From contig CALMSO010000071.1 of NCBI GenBank assembly GCA_937872385.1, positions 1-64,000 of the forward strand: DNA of 64,000 bases. The letters run 5' to 3'. Below the pieces are notes generated by a model that saw only the letters and a program-made list of their open reading frames with translations, made no database searches and was not told where the DNA came from. Every line of letters starts with the position of its first letter. Within the stretch, counting starts at the first letter, position 1. A program made the position numbers and the translations under genes. The stretch comes from an uncultured Saprospiraceae bacterium. Lineage in GTDB: Bacteria > Bacteroidota > Bacteroidia > Chitinophagales > Saprospiraceae. Of this stretch, positions 1 to 9,317 are shown piece after piece.

Positions 1-103
1 AATCTATATACTCATTGCGACTTTTCATAGCAGCATACATTTTAAAACACTACCTTGATTTTTTTTGCGAAATACGAATTTCAATAAAATATAATTTTTT
101 AAA

Positions 104-134
104 AATTTGATTACCAATTTGTTACAATACTTTG
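104..134 (+). promoter_or_regulatory. possible Bacteroidota-type promoter for the lipid kinase gene
   Basis: A TTTG at 106-109 is followed after 18 bases by TACTTTG (128-134), close to the TTG-N19-TAnnTTTG pattern used by the Bacteroidota primary sigma factor. It would start transcription about 25 bases before the ATG at 168. One spacer base is missing from the -7 box, so the match is imperfect. Confidence 0.3.
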
Positions 135-167
135 CCTGCCATTCATTATCAAAATGGCATACCTTTC

Positions 168-1091
168 ATGCAAAACGAAAAATGGTACATTATCATCAAC
201 CCGGCGGCAGGCAATGGCGCAGGGCGGCGGCAGTGGGCCCGCATCGAAGCGACCATTCGAGCGCAGTTGCCCAATAGCACCTTGACCTTTACGGAAAGCC
301 CCGGGCACGCCATCGCATTGGTAGCCGAAGCGCTTCGCCAGGGCTATCGGCACTTCATCGGTGCGGGCGGTGATGGCACCAACAACGAAATGATCAACGG
401 TATTTTTACACAAGCTGAAGTACCCACCTCAGAAGTCCATTATACCTTACTCCCTTTAGGCACAGGCAATGACTGGGTGCGCACGCACCGCATCCCGCAT
501 CGGCTATCTGACTGGCTGTCTATGCTGGCAGCCGGCAAGGTACTACTGCACGACATCGGGCTGCTCACTTTCCAAGCGCAGGACGAGCGCCGCCAGCGTT
601 ACTTCATTAATGTGGCGGGCTTAGCGTACGATGCTTTCGTCGTTGCCTACACCAATCGCTATCGGCGGTGGGCGGTGCACAAATGGAGCTACTTGCTGAT
701 GGTTTTGCGCTGTCTGTTTTTGTATCGGCTGCCTCGGGCCCAGGTGCTGTTCGATGGGCAATGCTTCGACCACCATTACTACACCATTAATATTGGCATT
801 GGGCGCTACTCCGGTGGTGGAATGCAACTCACCCCGCACGCTATGCCCAACAGCGGTCAGTTGGCGCTTACTTTAGCGCGGCGCGTTTCCAAACTCGGCG
901 TTATCTTCAATATCTGGCGGTTTTATAATGGGACACTGCCCCAGCATCCGAAAATTGATATTTTTCAAACCAAACATATCGAGGTGCTTTCTGAGCAAAA
1001 TGTAGGACTGGAGGCCGATGGTGAATTGTTGGGCGAGACGCCAGTGACATGTACCATTTTACCTGGCGCATTGCGCGTGATTGTACCTTGA
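168..1091 (+). CDS. diacylglycerol kinase-like lipid kinase (YegS/DagK family)
   Basis: This is a cytosolic lipid kinase of the DAGK catalytic superfamily, expected to phosphorylate diacylglycerol or a related lipid (sphingosine-type in some Bacteroidota) with ATP. The nucleotide-binding signature NPAAGNG lies near residue 11, the family motif GGDGT near residue 67, PLGTGND follows around residue 95, and the conserved C-terminal EADGE is present. The ORF can be extended to a TTG at 132, but the ATG at 168 directly before QNEKW gives the usual family length of about 307 residues and follows a plausible promoter. It has no obvious operon partner: the next gene, birA, is on the opposite strand. 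The family is certain; the lipid substrate is not. Confidence 0.88.
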   Translation: MQNEKWYIIINPAAGNGAGRRQWARIEATIRAQLPNSTLTFTESPGHAIALVAEALRQGYRHFIGAGGDGTNNEMINGIFTQAEVPTSEVHYTLLPLGTGNDWVRTHRIPHRLSDWLSMLAAGKVLLHDIGLLTFQAQDERRQRYFINVAGLAYDAFVVAYTNRYRRWAVHKWSYLLMVLRCLFLYRLPRAQVLFDGQCFDHHYYTINIGIGRYSGGGMQLTPHAMPNSGQLALTLARRVSKLGVIFNIWRFYNGTLPQHPKIDIFQTKHIEVLSEQNVGLEADGELLGETPVTCTILPGALRVIVP

Positions 1092-1464
1092 GCCTGCATT
1101 ATACGGGATTTCAATAAAAAAATATCGTAGCTCAATTCGTATAATTAACGCTTTTTCAGCAACTTGTAGTACTTGGCATTGAAGGTGATATTATTCTGTT
1201 TCCAATGGCAAATAGCGAATAACTCAATCATTTAACATTAAGCTATATAAGTAATGGGGCATTGTTATTTGGGACGTTGTTATTTGTTATTTGGGACAAG
1301 GTTTAAATGTTGAAAAGGATTGAGACCGAATCTAACATCTATCGTCCATTATCTAAAATCTATCTGTTGACAATCAGTTATTTACGTTTTTTTGAAAAAA
1401 AATTATGCCTCATTACTTTTTTGAAAAAATGTAGCGCGTATTTTATTGAAATGATTATGATGCT
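1092..1464. other. intergenic region between convergent genes, with heptad repeats
   Basis: This 373-base gap separates the convergent lipid kinase and birA genes. It holds GTTATTT-type repeats (about 1263-1295) and a run of seven-base units of the TCTAnnN type (about 1331-1371). A closely similar run occurs near 59967-60009. The reading frame that crosses part of it (1307-1567) has no family features and runs into birA antisense. I see no RNA gene here. Confidence 0.5.
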
Positions 1465-2229
1465 TCAAAGAAAGGTAATTTCCTTGATACCAAAAACTTC
1501 CAGGATGCCCTTGGGGCGGGCCATGAGGAGCTTGCCATCGAGGTTTAGCCCTGTGATCGTGCCCTGAAAAACTTGGCCATTGGGGCGGCGGAAGAGTGCT
1601 ACTTCACCAAAACGATACAGTTGCTGGAGATATTCTGGCAGAAAAGTATGCATGGTCGGGGAATTTTTCAAGCTGAGATAGCGTTGTTCCACCGTATGGC
1701 AAAGTGCGGTGAGGAGTGGCGGCAGCTCGAAGCTTTGTCCGGTTTCAAGGGCAAAAGAAGTGGCGTTGGGCACATGGGGCGAAAAGGCACATTGATTAAC
1801 ATTAACGCCGATGCCCGCCACGCTTGTTTGCCAGCGATTGCCAGCAATGGTATTCTGAATGAGGAGTCCGCAGGTTTTTCGATCGCCGATGTAAATATCG
1901 TTGGGCCATTTGATGCGCACCGGGCCGGGCACATGGGCAGCTACAAAATCGCGTACTGCCAGCGATAGCGCCATATTGAGCGCAAAAGCCGCGTGTGGGG
2001 GCAGAAAAACTGGGTATAAAATAATGCTCAGTGCTAAATTTTGGTGGGGTTCACTTTCCCAGGTGCTGCCAATTTGTCCTTGCCCCTGCGTCTGATGAAA
2101 GGTCGAAATGACAGTTCCTTCAATTGGTCTGTTTTTTGCTAACAGCATTTGTGCATAGCGATTGGTAGAGTCCACTTCGGGTAGTTGTACCAAAACCTTT
2201 CCCACAAAAAGGGTGTTTTCAGTAGGCAA
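1465..2229 (-). CDS. birA: biotin--[acetyl-CoA-carboxylase] ligase
   Basis: This is a biotin protein ligase that forms biotinyl-AMP and transfers biotin to the lysine of biotin carboxyl carrier proteins. EVDSTNRYA near residue 18 matches the N-terminal BPL signature. The biotin/ATP loop appears as QGQGQIGSTWES (about residues 48-59), the variant common in Bacteroidota in place of GRGRRG. The catalytic KWPND lies near residue 108, and a small C-terminal SH3-like domain closes the protein. There is no N-terminal HTH, so it is a monofunctional enzyme and not a repressor. The start appears to be TTG at 2229, leaving about 70 bases to the divergent rsfS start. Confidence 0.9.
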   Translation of the reverse strand: MPTENTLFVGKVLVQLPEVDSTNRYAQMLLAKNRPIEGTVISTFHQTQGQGQIGSTWESEPHQNLALSIILYPVFLPPHAAFALNMALSLAVRDFVAAHVPGPVRIKWPNDIYIGDRKTCGLLIQNTIAGNRWQTSVAGIGVNVNQCAFSPHVPNATSFALETGQSFELPPLLTALCHTVEQRYLSLKNSPTMHTFLPEYLQQLYRFGEVALFRRPNGQVFQGTITGLNLDGKLLMARPKGILEVFGIKEITFL

Positions 2230-2299
2230 ATCGAAAATAATTTGTACTTTTAATAAAAATTATATGCTTTTTCATTCTTTTTTGCAAAACTAATAAAAT

Positions 2300-2692
2300 T
2301 TGAATTTGGAGTCACAATTTGAAGTAGCCACGCAACGGCTGACCGCCGAAGAAATGAATTACCTGATTATTGATAGTATTCAGGACATTAAAGGAAAAAA
2401 CATTGTTCAACTGGATTTGCGGCATATTGAAGATGCTCCGGCCGACTTTTTCATCATCTGTGAGGGGGAGTCTAACACGCAGGTAAAGGCAATTTCCGAT
2501 AACATCTACCGCCGCTTGAAATCAGAAGCTGCCATCGGGGCTGCTCATGTAGAAGGACAGCGCAACGCCCGTTGGATTTGTATGGACTATTTTTCGACGG
2601 TAGTGCACGTTTTTTATAAAGAATCGCGTGCTTTCTACGAATTAGAAGACCTTTGGAGCGACGCTATTTCTACCGAATACGAAAACTTATAG
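2300..2692 (+). CDS. rsfS: ribosomal silencing factor RsfS
   Basis: RsfS binds ribosomal protein uL14 and blocks subunit joining when nutrients are scarce. The protein shows the family pattern: IIDSIQDIKGKNIVQLDL, then DFFIICEGESNTQVKAI, HVEGQRNARW and the C-terminal YELEDLWSD. Its 130 residues are typical for Bacteroidota members. The start given is TTG at 2300. ATG at 2354 is possible and would leave the core domain with a very short N-terminus. It precedes ftsH by 110 bases, an arrangement common in Bacteroidota. Confidence 0.9.
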   Translation: MNLESQFEVATQRLTAEEMNYLIIDSIQDIKGKNIVQLDLRHIEDAPADFFIICEGESNTQVKAISDNIYRRLKSEAAIGAAHVEGQRNARWICMDYFSTVVHVFYKESRAFYELEDLWSDAISTEYENL

Positions 2693-2802
2693 CCATATTC
2701 TTATGTTTGGTCGGATAATGGCAACGAAATGGCGTTCTCTGCGTTTTCTAAAACAAAGACATTTTGCTAATCCTGTGTGAATCAGAAAAAGTGCGTTTTT
2801 AG

Positions 2803-4800
2803 ATGGATAATAACAACAACAACAACAAGGACAATAAGCCGAATGGGTCGCGCTTCAATATGTTCTGGATTTATGGCATCATCGCGCTGCTGCTCATTGC
2901 ATTGAATATTTTCAGCGCAAGAGAAGCCCGCCGCGAGCAAGTAACCATGCATCAGTTGGAAGAGATGATCGCAAAAGGCGATGTAGATAGAATTGATGTA
3001 GTCAATAAGAATATTGCGCATATTTATATCAAAAAAGATCGTCTCGATGACCCTGCCTACGAAGAGCTTACGCAGAGCAACCTCAGTAGCGATCGCTACC
3101 ACTATTGGCGCGAGATCGGATCGGTAGATTCCTTTGAAGCTTTTCTTAAAAAAGTGCAGGAAGGCAAGGAAACTCCTCATATCTATCCGAATTATAAAAC
3201 TCAAACCAACTGGCTCACCCCGCTATTGGGCTGGGTAGTACCCTTTATACTGATTATCCTCATCTGGATTTTCATCATGCGTAGGGTAGGGGGCGGCCCC
3301 GGTGGCCCTGGCGCACAGATTTTCAATATTGGCAAATCAAAAGCCACGCTGTTTGACCAGAATGCCAAAGTAAATGTCACTTTCCAAGATGTAGCGGGCC
3401 TCGACGAAGCGAAAGAGGAAGTGATGGAAGTGGTAGATTTTCTGAAAAATCCGAAAAAATATACCGCTTTAGGCGGCAAAATACCTAAAGGTGTGCTGCT
3501 GGTAGGCCCTCCGGGCACTGGCAAAACGCTCCTGGCCAAAGCTGTAGCTGGCGAAGCAGGTGTACCATTTTTCTCGATTTCCGGCTCGGATTTCGTAGAA
3601 ATGTTCGTAGGCGTAGGTGCCTCACGGGTGCGCGACCTTTTCAAGCAAGCCCGCGAGAAAGCGCCTTGCATCGTTTTTATTGATGAAATTGACGCTATTG
3701 GTCGGGCCAGAGGCCGTTCTGGTTTTCAGGGTGGCAATGACGAGCGCGAAAATACCCTCAACCAGTTGCTGGTGGAAATGGATGGCTTCAGCACAGATAA
3801 GGGCGTGATTCTGATGGCTGCAACCAACCGCCCCGATGTGCTCGACAGTGCGCTGCTGCGCCCGGGGCGCTTCGATCGCCAAATTGGCATTGACCGCCCC
3901 GACCTCAAGGGCCGCGAAGCTATTTTCAGTGTGCATTTGAAAAATATTAAAAAAGCAGACGATGTAACGCCTTATGCCTTGTCGGAAATGACGCCGGGTT
4001 TTGCCGGAGCCGACATTGCCAACGTGTGTAATGAAGCTGCGCTCATCGCCGCTCGCCGCAATAAAAAAGCGGTGGACATGGATGATTTCAACTCGGCGCT
4101 GGATCGGGTCATCGGGGGTTTAGAGAAGAAAAATAAGCTCATCTCGCCCGAAGAAAAGAAAATCATCGCTTACCACGAAGCGGGTCACGCCGTTTGCGGC
4201 TGGTACTTAGAGCATGCTGCTCCTTTAGTGAAAGTCACTATTGTACCGCGCGGCATTGGCACGTTGGGTTATGCGCAGTATTTGCCGAAGGAAGAATACA
4301 TCACGCGTACCGAGCAACTGCTCGACCGGATGTGCATGACCTTTGGCGGACGCGCCGCCGAGAAGATTATTTTTAGCAAAATATCTACCGGCGCACAAAG
4401 CGACCTCGACCAGGTGACCAAAATGGCTTACAGCATGATTACCGTTTTTGGTATGAATGAGAAAGTAGGGCAGGTCTCTTTTTATGGAATGTCGCAAGAT
4501 CAATTCATGCAACGTCCCTATTCGGACGATACGGCGACGCTAATTGACGAAGAGGTGCGCAAACTATTGGATAGCCAATACGAACGTGCGCAAAACCTAT
4601 TGCAGGAACGCCGCAAAGAGCTGGAAATTCTGGCTAATGCCCTGCTGGAAAAAGAAGTGTTGCACAAGTCGGATGTTGCCCGATTGATTGGGCCAGCACC
4701 TTACCCCGACGAGCGCGAATACTTCCAAAATGGGCAGTCGCGTGCTGCTACAGAAACGCCTGAAGAAACCGCGGAAACCGAAGCGCCCCGCAAGGTGTAA
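2803..4800 (+). CDS. ftsH: ATP-dependent zinc metalloprotease FtsH
   Basis: This is the membrane-anchored AAA+ protease that degrades misfolded membrane proteins and regulatory targets. There is an asparagine-rich start and two membrane segments (about residues 20-37 and 138-158) bracketing a periplasmic domain. The AAA module has Walker A GPPGTGKT near residue 234 and Walker B FIDEID near 292, followed by the second region of homology. The M41 zinc site HEAGH lies near residue 458. The 665-residue length is normal, and the glutamate-rich tail is typical. A strong terminator follows at once, so any downstream partner has been separated by the accessory block. Confidence 0.97.
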   Translation: MDNNNNNNKDNKPNGSRFNMFWIYGIIALLLIALNIFSAREARREQVTMHQLEEMIAKGDVDRIDVVNKNIAHIYIKKDRLDDPAYEELTQSNLSSDRYHYWREIGSVDSFEAFLKKVQEGKETPHIYPNYKTQTNWLTPLLGWVVPFILIILIWIFIMRRVGGGPGGPGAQIFNIGKSKATLFDQNAKVNVTFQDVAGLDEAKEEVMEVVDFLKNPKKYTALGGKIPKGVLLVGPPGTGKTLLAKAVAGEAGVPFFSISGSDFVEMFVGVGASRVRDLFKQAREKAPCIVFIDEIDAIGRARGRSGFQGGNDERENTLNQLLVEMDGFSTDKGVILMAATNRPDVLDSALLRPGRFDRQIGIDRPDLKGREAIFSVHLKNIKKADDVTPYALSEMTPGFAGADIANVCNEAALIAARRNKKAVDMDDFNSALDRVIGGLEKKNKLISPEEKKIIAYHEAGHAVCGWYLEHAAPLVKVTIVPRGIGTLGYAQYLPKEEYITRTEQLLDRMCMTFGGRAAEKIIFSKISTGAQSDLDQVTKMAYSMITVFGMNEKVGQVSFYGMSQDQFMQRPYSDDTATLIDEEVRKLLDSQYERAQNLLQERRKELEILANALLEKEVLHKSDVARLIGPAPYPDEREYFQNGQSRAATETPEETAETEAPRKV

Positions 4801-4826
4801 AACATAGTTATAACAAAACAGCAAAG

Positions 4827-4866
4827 AAAAGTACGAAGCTGATACAGAATGCTTCGTACTTTTTTT
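4827..4866 (+). terminator. intrinsic terminator after ftsH
   Basis: The inverted repeat AAAGTACGAAGC / GCTTCGTACTTT (12-base stem, 11-base loop) is followed by a T run and begins 27 bases after the ftsH stop codon. Confidence 0.85.
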
Positions 4867-5036
4867 ATGCAAACCCCCTCAACTTCTCAACCTCTCAATG
4901 TCCATTGGTTTCACGGTTACTGCTCCAATTGTATCATATTGTGCTGTTGCTGCCAGCAAACCGAAATTATCTTCTTCGTCTATTTTCAATTATGTGCTTT
5001 ACCACTGAACTTTCTACAAAGAACGGCACTTCAAAT

Positions 5037-5099
5037 TTAGACTACCCCACACCACTGGTTTTCATTTTTCAAGGTTCGTTTACACTTAGGGCATTTCCA
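5037..5099 (-). pseudogene. short zinc-finger fragment (DUF5655-like N-terminus)
   Basis: Read on the minus strand, about 20 codons encode WKCPKCKRTLKNENQW and then stop. The CPxC...NQW pattern resembles the N-terminus of DUF5655 proteins. The fragment overlaps the last codons of the DUF763 gene in another frame and has no continuation, so it looks like debris of a lost gene. The match is short and made by eye. Confidence 0.3.
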
Positions 5100-6288
5100 A
5101 CTTATTGTTATCTTCTTTTTTTACAAAGCCATTTACAGTACGTCCGCCATATTGCCAAGCATCGTCTTTCTCTTTTTGCAAGAGTGCCTCAAAATTGTCG
5201 TTGGGCGTAAAGTTTGCCTCCGATTTTTGAGCCATTTCTGTCAATTTTTTAATGGCATTTTGCTTGTCTGCATCGCCAATTTTAGCCTTTTCAACCGAAC
5301 TTCGCAGCGTCGTGATGGTTTCATCATATACTTTTGTAGGTACTGGAAATGGTCTGCCGCCTTTACCACCGTGCGCAAAAGCAAACCTTGCCGGGTCACT
5401 AAATCTGGAAGGCGCACCGTGAATAACTTCACTCACCAAAGCTAATGATTGTAATGTTCTGGGGCCAAGCCCTTTGAGCAATAATAACTCCTCAAAGCTT
5501 TGTGTTTCAGTTTCTTGTGCCAACCACAAAATGCTGCCCAATCGCTTCAAATCAACATCTTTTGTCTTAATATCGCAATAGGTAGGCAGTGTCATCTGCC
5601 GTATTTCTTCCAACATTTTTTCGGGGTTTTCCTTTGCAATGTTGAGAATGGCTGATTGTACTGGCTTGGCTTGTTTGTCCACTAAATTTAAAATTTCGCC
5701 CTGAAAATCACCACAAATCGCCGTGTGTGGCGCTTCCACAAATGATTCTATGCTATCCGAATTCCAATGATAACGCCTTGCTTTTGACGTTTTCGTTTGC
5801 ATACCTTGCTGAATAACAGACCAATCGGCATCATTACTCACTATAAAATAATGCATATACACCTGAAAGCCATCTTGAATAGCCGTACTGTCCACCTTAG
5901 CAGTAAGCCTGCTTATTCTTGCCAATTCATTGCCATTGATGCCCGTTTTGTCGCCCACGGCTACCAACTCATTGGGGGTTTGTAAAGAATCTTTGCCCTT
6001 GCCGCCGCATACATAAAGCCCCAGTTCTTTGGCGTGTGGATTGAGTGATTTTTTCAAGGCACTCATCACGGCGGTCGTTACGCCCGAAGAGTTCCAATCC
6101 ATACCAATCACCGCACCAAAACTTTGAAACCAAAAGGGGTCTGAAAGCCTTTTCAGAAATTCCTGTTTGCCGTATTCCAAAATAATAGATTCTACAATAG
6201 GCAAGCTTAATTTAGTCATTCTATCGAATAACCAATAAGGAATACTGCCGCCCATCAAGGCTAAATCTGCTGAGCCGGAACGCTTCAT
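5086..6288 (-). CDS. DUF763 domain protein
   Basis: This 400-residue protein has the family start (KRSGSADLALMGG, then PYWLFDRM) and the conserved block FQSFGAVIGMDWNSSGVTT. Later segments include YHWNSDSIESFVEAPH (about residues 175-190) and a helix-hairpin-helix-like stretch LLKGLGPRTLQSLAL near residue 275. The biochemical role of DUF763 is not established. The HhH-like segment suggests nucleic-acid contact, which is inference only. It overlaps the upstream DUF1905 gene by four bases (ATGA), so the two are translationally coupled. It is the last gene of the minus-strand accessory operon. Confidence 0.85.
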   Translation of the reverse strand: MKRSGSADLALMGGSIPYWLFDRMTKLSLPIVESIILEYGKQEFLKRLSDPFWFQSFGAVIGMDWNSSGVTTAVMSALKKSLNPHAKELGLYVCGGKGKDSLQTPNELVAVGDKTGINGNELARISRLTAKVDSTAIQDGFQVYMHYFIVSNDADWSVIQQGMQTKTSKARRYHWNSDSIESFVEAPHTAICGDFQGEILNLVDKQAKPVQSAILNIAKENPEKMLEEIRQMTLPTYCDIKTKDVDLKRLGSILWLAQETETQSFEELLLLKGLGPRTLQSLALVSEVIHGAPSRFSDPARFAFAHGGKGGRPFPVPTKVYDETITTLRSSVEKAKIGDADKQNAIKKLTEMAQKSEANFTPNDNFEALLQKEKDDAWQYGGRTVNGFVKKEDNNKLEMP

Positions 6289-6770
6289 ATCTGCCCTTTT
6301 TTCATTAATTTTTCTTTTTCATTTACTAAAAAGTCGGTAATACTTTCCACCTGCTTATTAATATCTTTGACTTTGAGGATTGAAAAGATCAAGGCTCGTT
6401 TTTTACCATCAGTAATTTTATCGTAAACCGCCTTTAAATTTTCATCTTGGTCTAGCAGAACGGTCAACACTTCGGGAACTTCAACACCAAGCGGATTAGG
6501 GTCTTCTTCAATTTTGAAGCTGACAGTACTACCCACTTTTTTACCCAATTGCTCAAGATATTTGCCTGCAACAATGATAAAGAAATTGCTATCTCCCAAA
6601 TGATTTAAACCACATTGAAAATTGATTTTATTATCTAAGTGGCAAACCAAACGGGTATGGCGTTTTCTCTCAAATTGGTCTATAATTTCTGCCTCAATCC
6701 TGAGATAGTAATACCCCCCTTTGATTTTCTCTAATTGCCCGATGGCTTGTTCGCTTTCGTAACTGCTCAT
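6285..6770 (-). CDS. DUF1905 / YdeI-type (OmpD-associated) protein
   Basis: The 161 residues fit the two-part family of a small beta-barrel DUF1905 domain (about 1-95) and a helical C-terminal segment resembling YdeI/OmpD-associated proteins. Visible hallmarks are GDSNFFIIVAGKYLEQLGKKVG, the ED(P)NPLGVEVPEVL hinge, and the lysine-rich tail beginning DKITDGKKRALIF. Some family members are annotated as bacteriocin-protection proteins, but a function cannot be assigned here. It starts directly after the stop of the frameshifted Spx/ArsC-like gene and overlaps DUF763, so it belongs to the same transcription unit. Confidence 0.75.
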   Translation of the reverse strand: MSSYESEQAIGQLEKIKGGYYYLRIEAEIIDQFERKRHTRLVCHLDNKINFQCGLNHLGDSNFFIIVAGKYLEQLGKKVGSTVSFKIEEDPNPLGVEVPEVLTVLLDQDENLKAVYDKITDGKKRALIFSILKVKDINKQVESITDFLVNEKEKLMKKGQI

Positions 6771-7126
6771 TTACAATAATGAATTCCAAAGTTCCTCTTT
6801 AAATCCTGATATGGCAACCGAACCTTTCACCACGATGGGTCTTTTTATCATAAAGGGGTTCTCGATGAGTTTTTCGATAGCAAAGTCATTATCGCTCATA
6901 ATTTTCTCTTGAACTTCTTTATCTAATTTTTTGAAAATAAGTCCTTGAGGCGTTACTACTTCTTTCTTGTCTAAAATAGAAAAGAAAGTCTCTATGATTT
7001 CTTTTGTTACACCGCTTTTTTATAGTTGTGAAATTCAAAATCAAGATTGTTGTCTTCTAAGAACTTTATGCCCTTTGCAGTAGTGTCGCAGCTTGGCATG
7101 CCGTAGATGATTATTTTGTCGCTCAT
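6771..7126 (-). pseudogene. Spx/ArsC (YffB-like) thioredoxin-fold protein, frameshifted
   Basis: From ATG at 7126 the reading frame gives MSDKIIIYGMPSCDTTAKG, the glutaredoxin-like start of the Spx/ArsC family with a single reactive cysteine. It meets a stop after 39 codons. Shifting by one base at a six-base A run (plus-strand T run 7016-7021) restores a frame that continues through SGVTKEIIE, NPFMIKRPIVV and FKEELWNSLL to TAA at 6771. The complete protein would be about 118 residues, the normal family length. One A lost from a seven-base run explains everything, so it may be a real knock-out, programmed slippage or an assembly error. It lies between DUF2461 and DUF1905 genes in one operon. 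Confidence 0.75.
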
Positions 7127-7156
7127 TTTTTAGTTGTTTTAGTTGTTGGATTATTT

Positions 7157-7819
7157 CTATACTTCAAGTGGTTCTTTGAAAAACATAGCAAAAGGCAAGG
7201 TCAGTTTGTATAAATTGATGACTTGTACTGCGAAATCAGGTTTGATAATTTCCTCAGCGGGCAGCTCGGCAGTGGCAAGAAAGGAAGTGTTATAAAGCAG
7301 GGCTTGCTTTTGGGCTGCTTCCTTGAATTCTTCTGGTAAACGCTTTATTTTGTCGCCTTGTATGTCGCCAAAGGCTGATTTAAACGCTGCATTTTGAATA
7401 ACAGACTCAAACGCATCTAAATTATCAGTTATATGATGGCGCACCTCTTTGAGTTGTTCTTTTTCCAACATTTTTAATCCACTTGCAATCACGGCTTTCT
7501 CCGGGCCCAAATTGATGTACAATCCAGGGCAGGGGTTTCCTTTCTTACCCTTTTGTGAAATAACGGCAGACATTTCAGTCTTATAAGGTGATTTATCGGC
7601 ACTAAACCGGACGTCCTTATTGATGCGAAAGATAGCATCTTTGGGCTCAATCAATATTTCGGGCGTAATCTGATGGATTTCGGTAATTATTTGATGAATA
7701 AAGGCTTCAAAAGGTTTCTTTACCTCTTTTTCATACGTTTTTTTGTTCGCATTGAACCATTCGGTGTTATTATTCTGCGCTAAGTCTTTAAAAAAAGACA
7801 GGTACGATTGGCTAAACAT
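7157..7819 (-). CDS. DUF2461 (TIGR02453) family protein
   Basis: The 220-residue protein shows the family landmarks: LSFFKDLAQNNNTEWF near the start, the block FRINKDVRFSADKSPYKTEM (about residues 65-84), then a GLYINLGP-type strand and the C-terminal PDFAVQVINLYK. DUF2461 proteins are cytosolic and of unknown function. The gene lies 30 bases upstream of the frameshifted Spx/ArsC-like gene on the same strand and 93 bases downstream of the TetR gene, so cotranscription is likely. Confidence 0.85.
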   Translation of the reverse strand: MFSQSYLSFFKDLAQNNNTEWFNANKKTYEKEVKKPFEAFIHQIITEIHQITPEILIEPKDAIFRINKDVRFSADKSPYKTEMSAVISQKGKKGNPCPGLYINLGPEKAVIASGLKMLEKEQLKEVRHHITDNLDAFESVIQNAAFKSAFGDIQGDKIKRLPEEFKEAAQKQALLYNTSFLATAELPAEEIIKPDFAVQVINLYKLTLPFAMFFKEPLEV

Positions 7820-7912
7820 AGGCGTTGTTTTAAGTTCTATTTTTTAATGAATAGATACTACAACCAGAATAAATGAATATGGTTCATTTATTTTGAAAAA
7901 AAAACAGTCCGC

Positions 7913-8527
7913 CTATTGTAAAGAACTGATTACGTGCGATATATGAGCCTTAAAAAAGTCTAATTCTGATGTTTGAAGCGTTTCGCTGAGTACTGTACTT
8001 TTCACTTCTATCAGTTGGATGATACCTACCGTAGTGCCCCAAAGCCAAAAAGAAAATGCAGCTTCATCAATATCACTTCGGATGGTTTTTTGAGCTTTCC
8101 CTTGCTTTATGACCTCAATGACAAATGCAGTAATCTTGTCGCTTGCCTTTCGCAGTTCTGCTGTTTCCTGAAGCCCTGAGTTGGTTTCATAAAAAGATAC
8201 CAATTGATTGTAGAAGGGTTTTTCTTTATAAAAAAAATAGCAAGCCATCAGTATTTCGGCTATTTTATCAAGTGCATTTTCTTTTTGGCTGCTGTATTGT
8301 ATAAACTTTTGCAGTAAAAGCGCTCTTGATTTAATCGTAAGGTGGGCGATGATGTCTTCTTTACTCTCGAAATAAATATAAATCGTACCAACGGCTAATT
8401 TCGTTTTTTTAGAAACCCTTCCCAGACTTAAATTTGATAATCCCTCTTCAATAATTAATTGTTCAGCGCAATCTAAAATAAATTGCTTACGATTTTCTTT
8501 TGAAATTTTAGTTCTTGCTCTAAGCAT
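7913..8527 (-). CDS. TetR/AcrR family transcriptional regulator
   Basis: The N-terminal HTH spans about residues 12-60: ILDCAEQLIIEEGLSNLSLG, then KTKLAVGTIYIYFESKEDI, a textbook TetR DNA-binding domain. The remaining 140 residues form the variable all-helical ligand and dimer domain. Its start codon overlaps the end of the AlkA-like gene by eight bases, so it is coupled to a DNA-repair gene. It may control this accessory operon, although no operator palindrome stands out. Confidence 0.88.
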   Translation of the reverse strand: MLRARTKISKENRKQFILDCAEQLIIEEGLSNLSLGRVSKKTKLAVGTIYIYFESKEDIIAHLTIKSRALLLQKFIQYSSQKENALDKIAEILMACYFFYKEKPFYNQLVSFYETNSGLQETAELRKASDKITAFVIEVIKQGKAQKTIRSDIDEAAFSFWLWGTTVGIIQLIEVKSTVLSETLQTSELDFFKAHISHVISSLQ

Positions 8528-9116
8528 TAGAGTCTTTATTGTGCTTTTTCCAATTCAATAAATACAACACCGCCAACGATTTTTGGTTTCCCCATTTTTC
8601 GGCAACTTCCAGCATTTGTGCTTTCAGTTTTGCTTTGGGGTCAAGATTGTAAAGTGATATCATGATTTGTTTGAGATGGAAATCGTCATAAGGAAAGATA
8701 TTTGGCCGCTCTAAGGTATATAATAAAATCATATCAATTGTCCATTTGCCTATGCCTTTAATTGATGATAGTTCTGCAATGACTTCTTCGTCAGTCAATT
8801 TATTAAAGTCTAAGGTATTATTACTCCAATATTCAATAAATGACATCATTGTTTCATACTTATTCATTGCCAATTTGATTTGAGACAAAGAACGCTCTTC
8901 AAATAAGGTAAAATTATCAAGCGTTAGGTATTCAATACCTGCATGTTCCAAAGCTTTTGCAAATATTCGTTTGGTGCTGCGGTAATGGATTTGTTGCTCA
9001 ATAATGCAACTCATCAAATCGTGGAAAACATTATTTGTGGAATAGAGAATTGGTTGCTCTATTTGAAGTGTTATTTTTTGAAGTATAGGGTCTGTATATT
9101 TAATTTTCGCTTCCAT
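8520..9116 (-). CDS. AlkA-like HhH-GPD DNA glycosylase
   Basis: This is a base-excision glycosylase of the HhH-GPD superfamily, probably acting on 3-methyladenine-type alkylated bases. The helix-hairpin-helix LSSIKGIGKWTIDMILL lies at about residues 116-132, and FPYDDFHL at 141-148 supplies the catalytic aspartate (second D). IIEQQIHYRSTKRIF near residue 38 matches the family helix before the GPD region. At 198 residues it is a short form without the extra N-terminal domain of E. coli AlkA. It is coupled to the TetR gene by an eight-base overlap. Just upstream lies an IS3 remnant. Confidence 0.85.
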   Translation of the reverse strand: MEAKIKYTDPILQKITLQIEQPILYSTNNVFHDLMSCIIEQQIHYRSTKRIFAKALEHAGIEYLTLDNFTLFEERSLSQIKLAMNKYETMMSFIEYWSNNTLDFNKLTDEEVIAELSSIKGIGKWTIDMILLYTLERPNIFPYDDFHLKQIMISLYNLDPKAKLKAQMLEVAEKWGNQKSLAVLYLLNWKKHNKDSNA

Positions 9117-9137
9117 CTATTTGTGTAGGTTGTCGCT

Positions 9138-9239
9138 CTAAGATGGCACACTCCGCCCAGATTGTACCATTTTTAGGGCTTCTGTCTTGAAGCCCTCATC
9201 GTATTTGCGGCGTTGCCGCTTAGGAGGCTGTTTTCCCAT
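9138..9239 (-). pseudogene. IS3-family transposase OrfA remnant (N-terminal 33 codons)
   Basis: Minus-strand reading from ATG at 9239 gives GKQPPKRQRRKYDEGFKTEA, then LKMVQSGRSV, the start of the HTH domain of IS3/IS911 OrfA proteins. It stops after 33 codons where the rest of the HTH would follow. No OrfB and no terminal repeats are seen, so this is debris of an old insertion. It lies just upstream of the AlkA-like gene. Confidence 0.7.
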
Positions 9240-9317
9240 CTTACACAAATTTATAAAGATTTTTGTGTGCAGGAAAATTAGACTACCTCATATTACTTAC
9301 ACATTTCAGTTACAAAT

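Noticed and set aside
1307..1567. 86-codon plus-strand ORF between the lipid kinase and birA
   Set aside because: It has no family features, begins in heptad repeats and ends antisense to the birA C-terminus.
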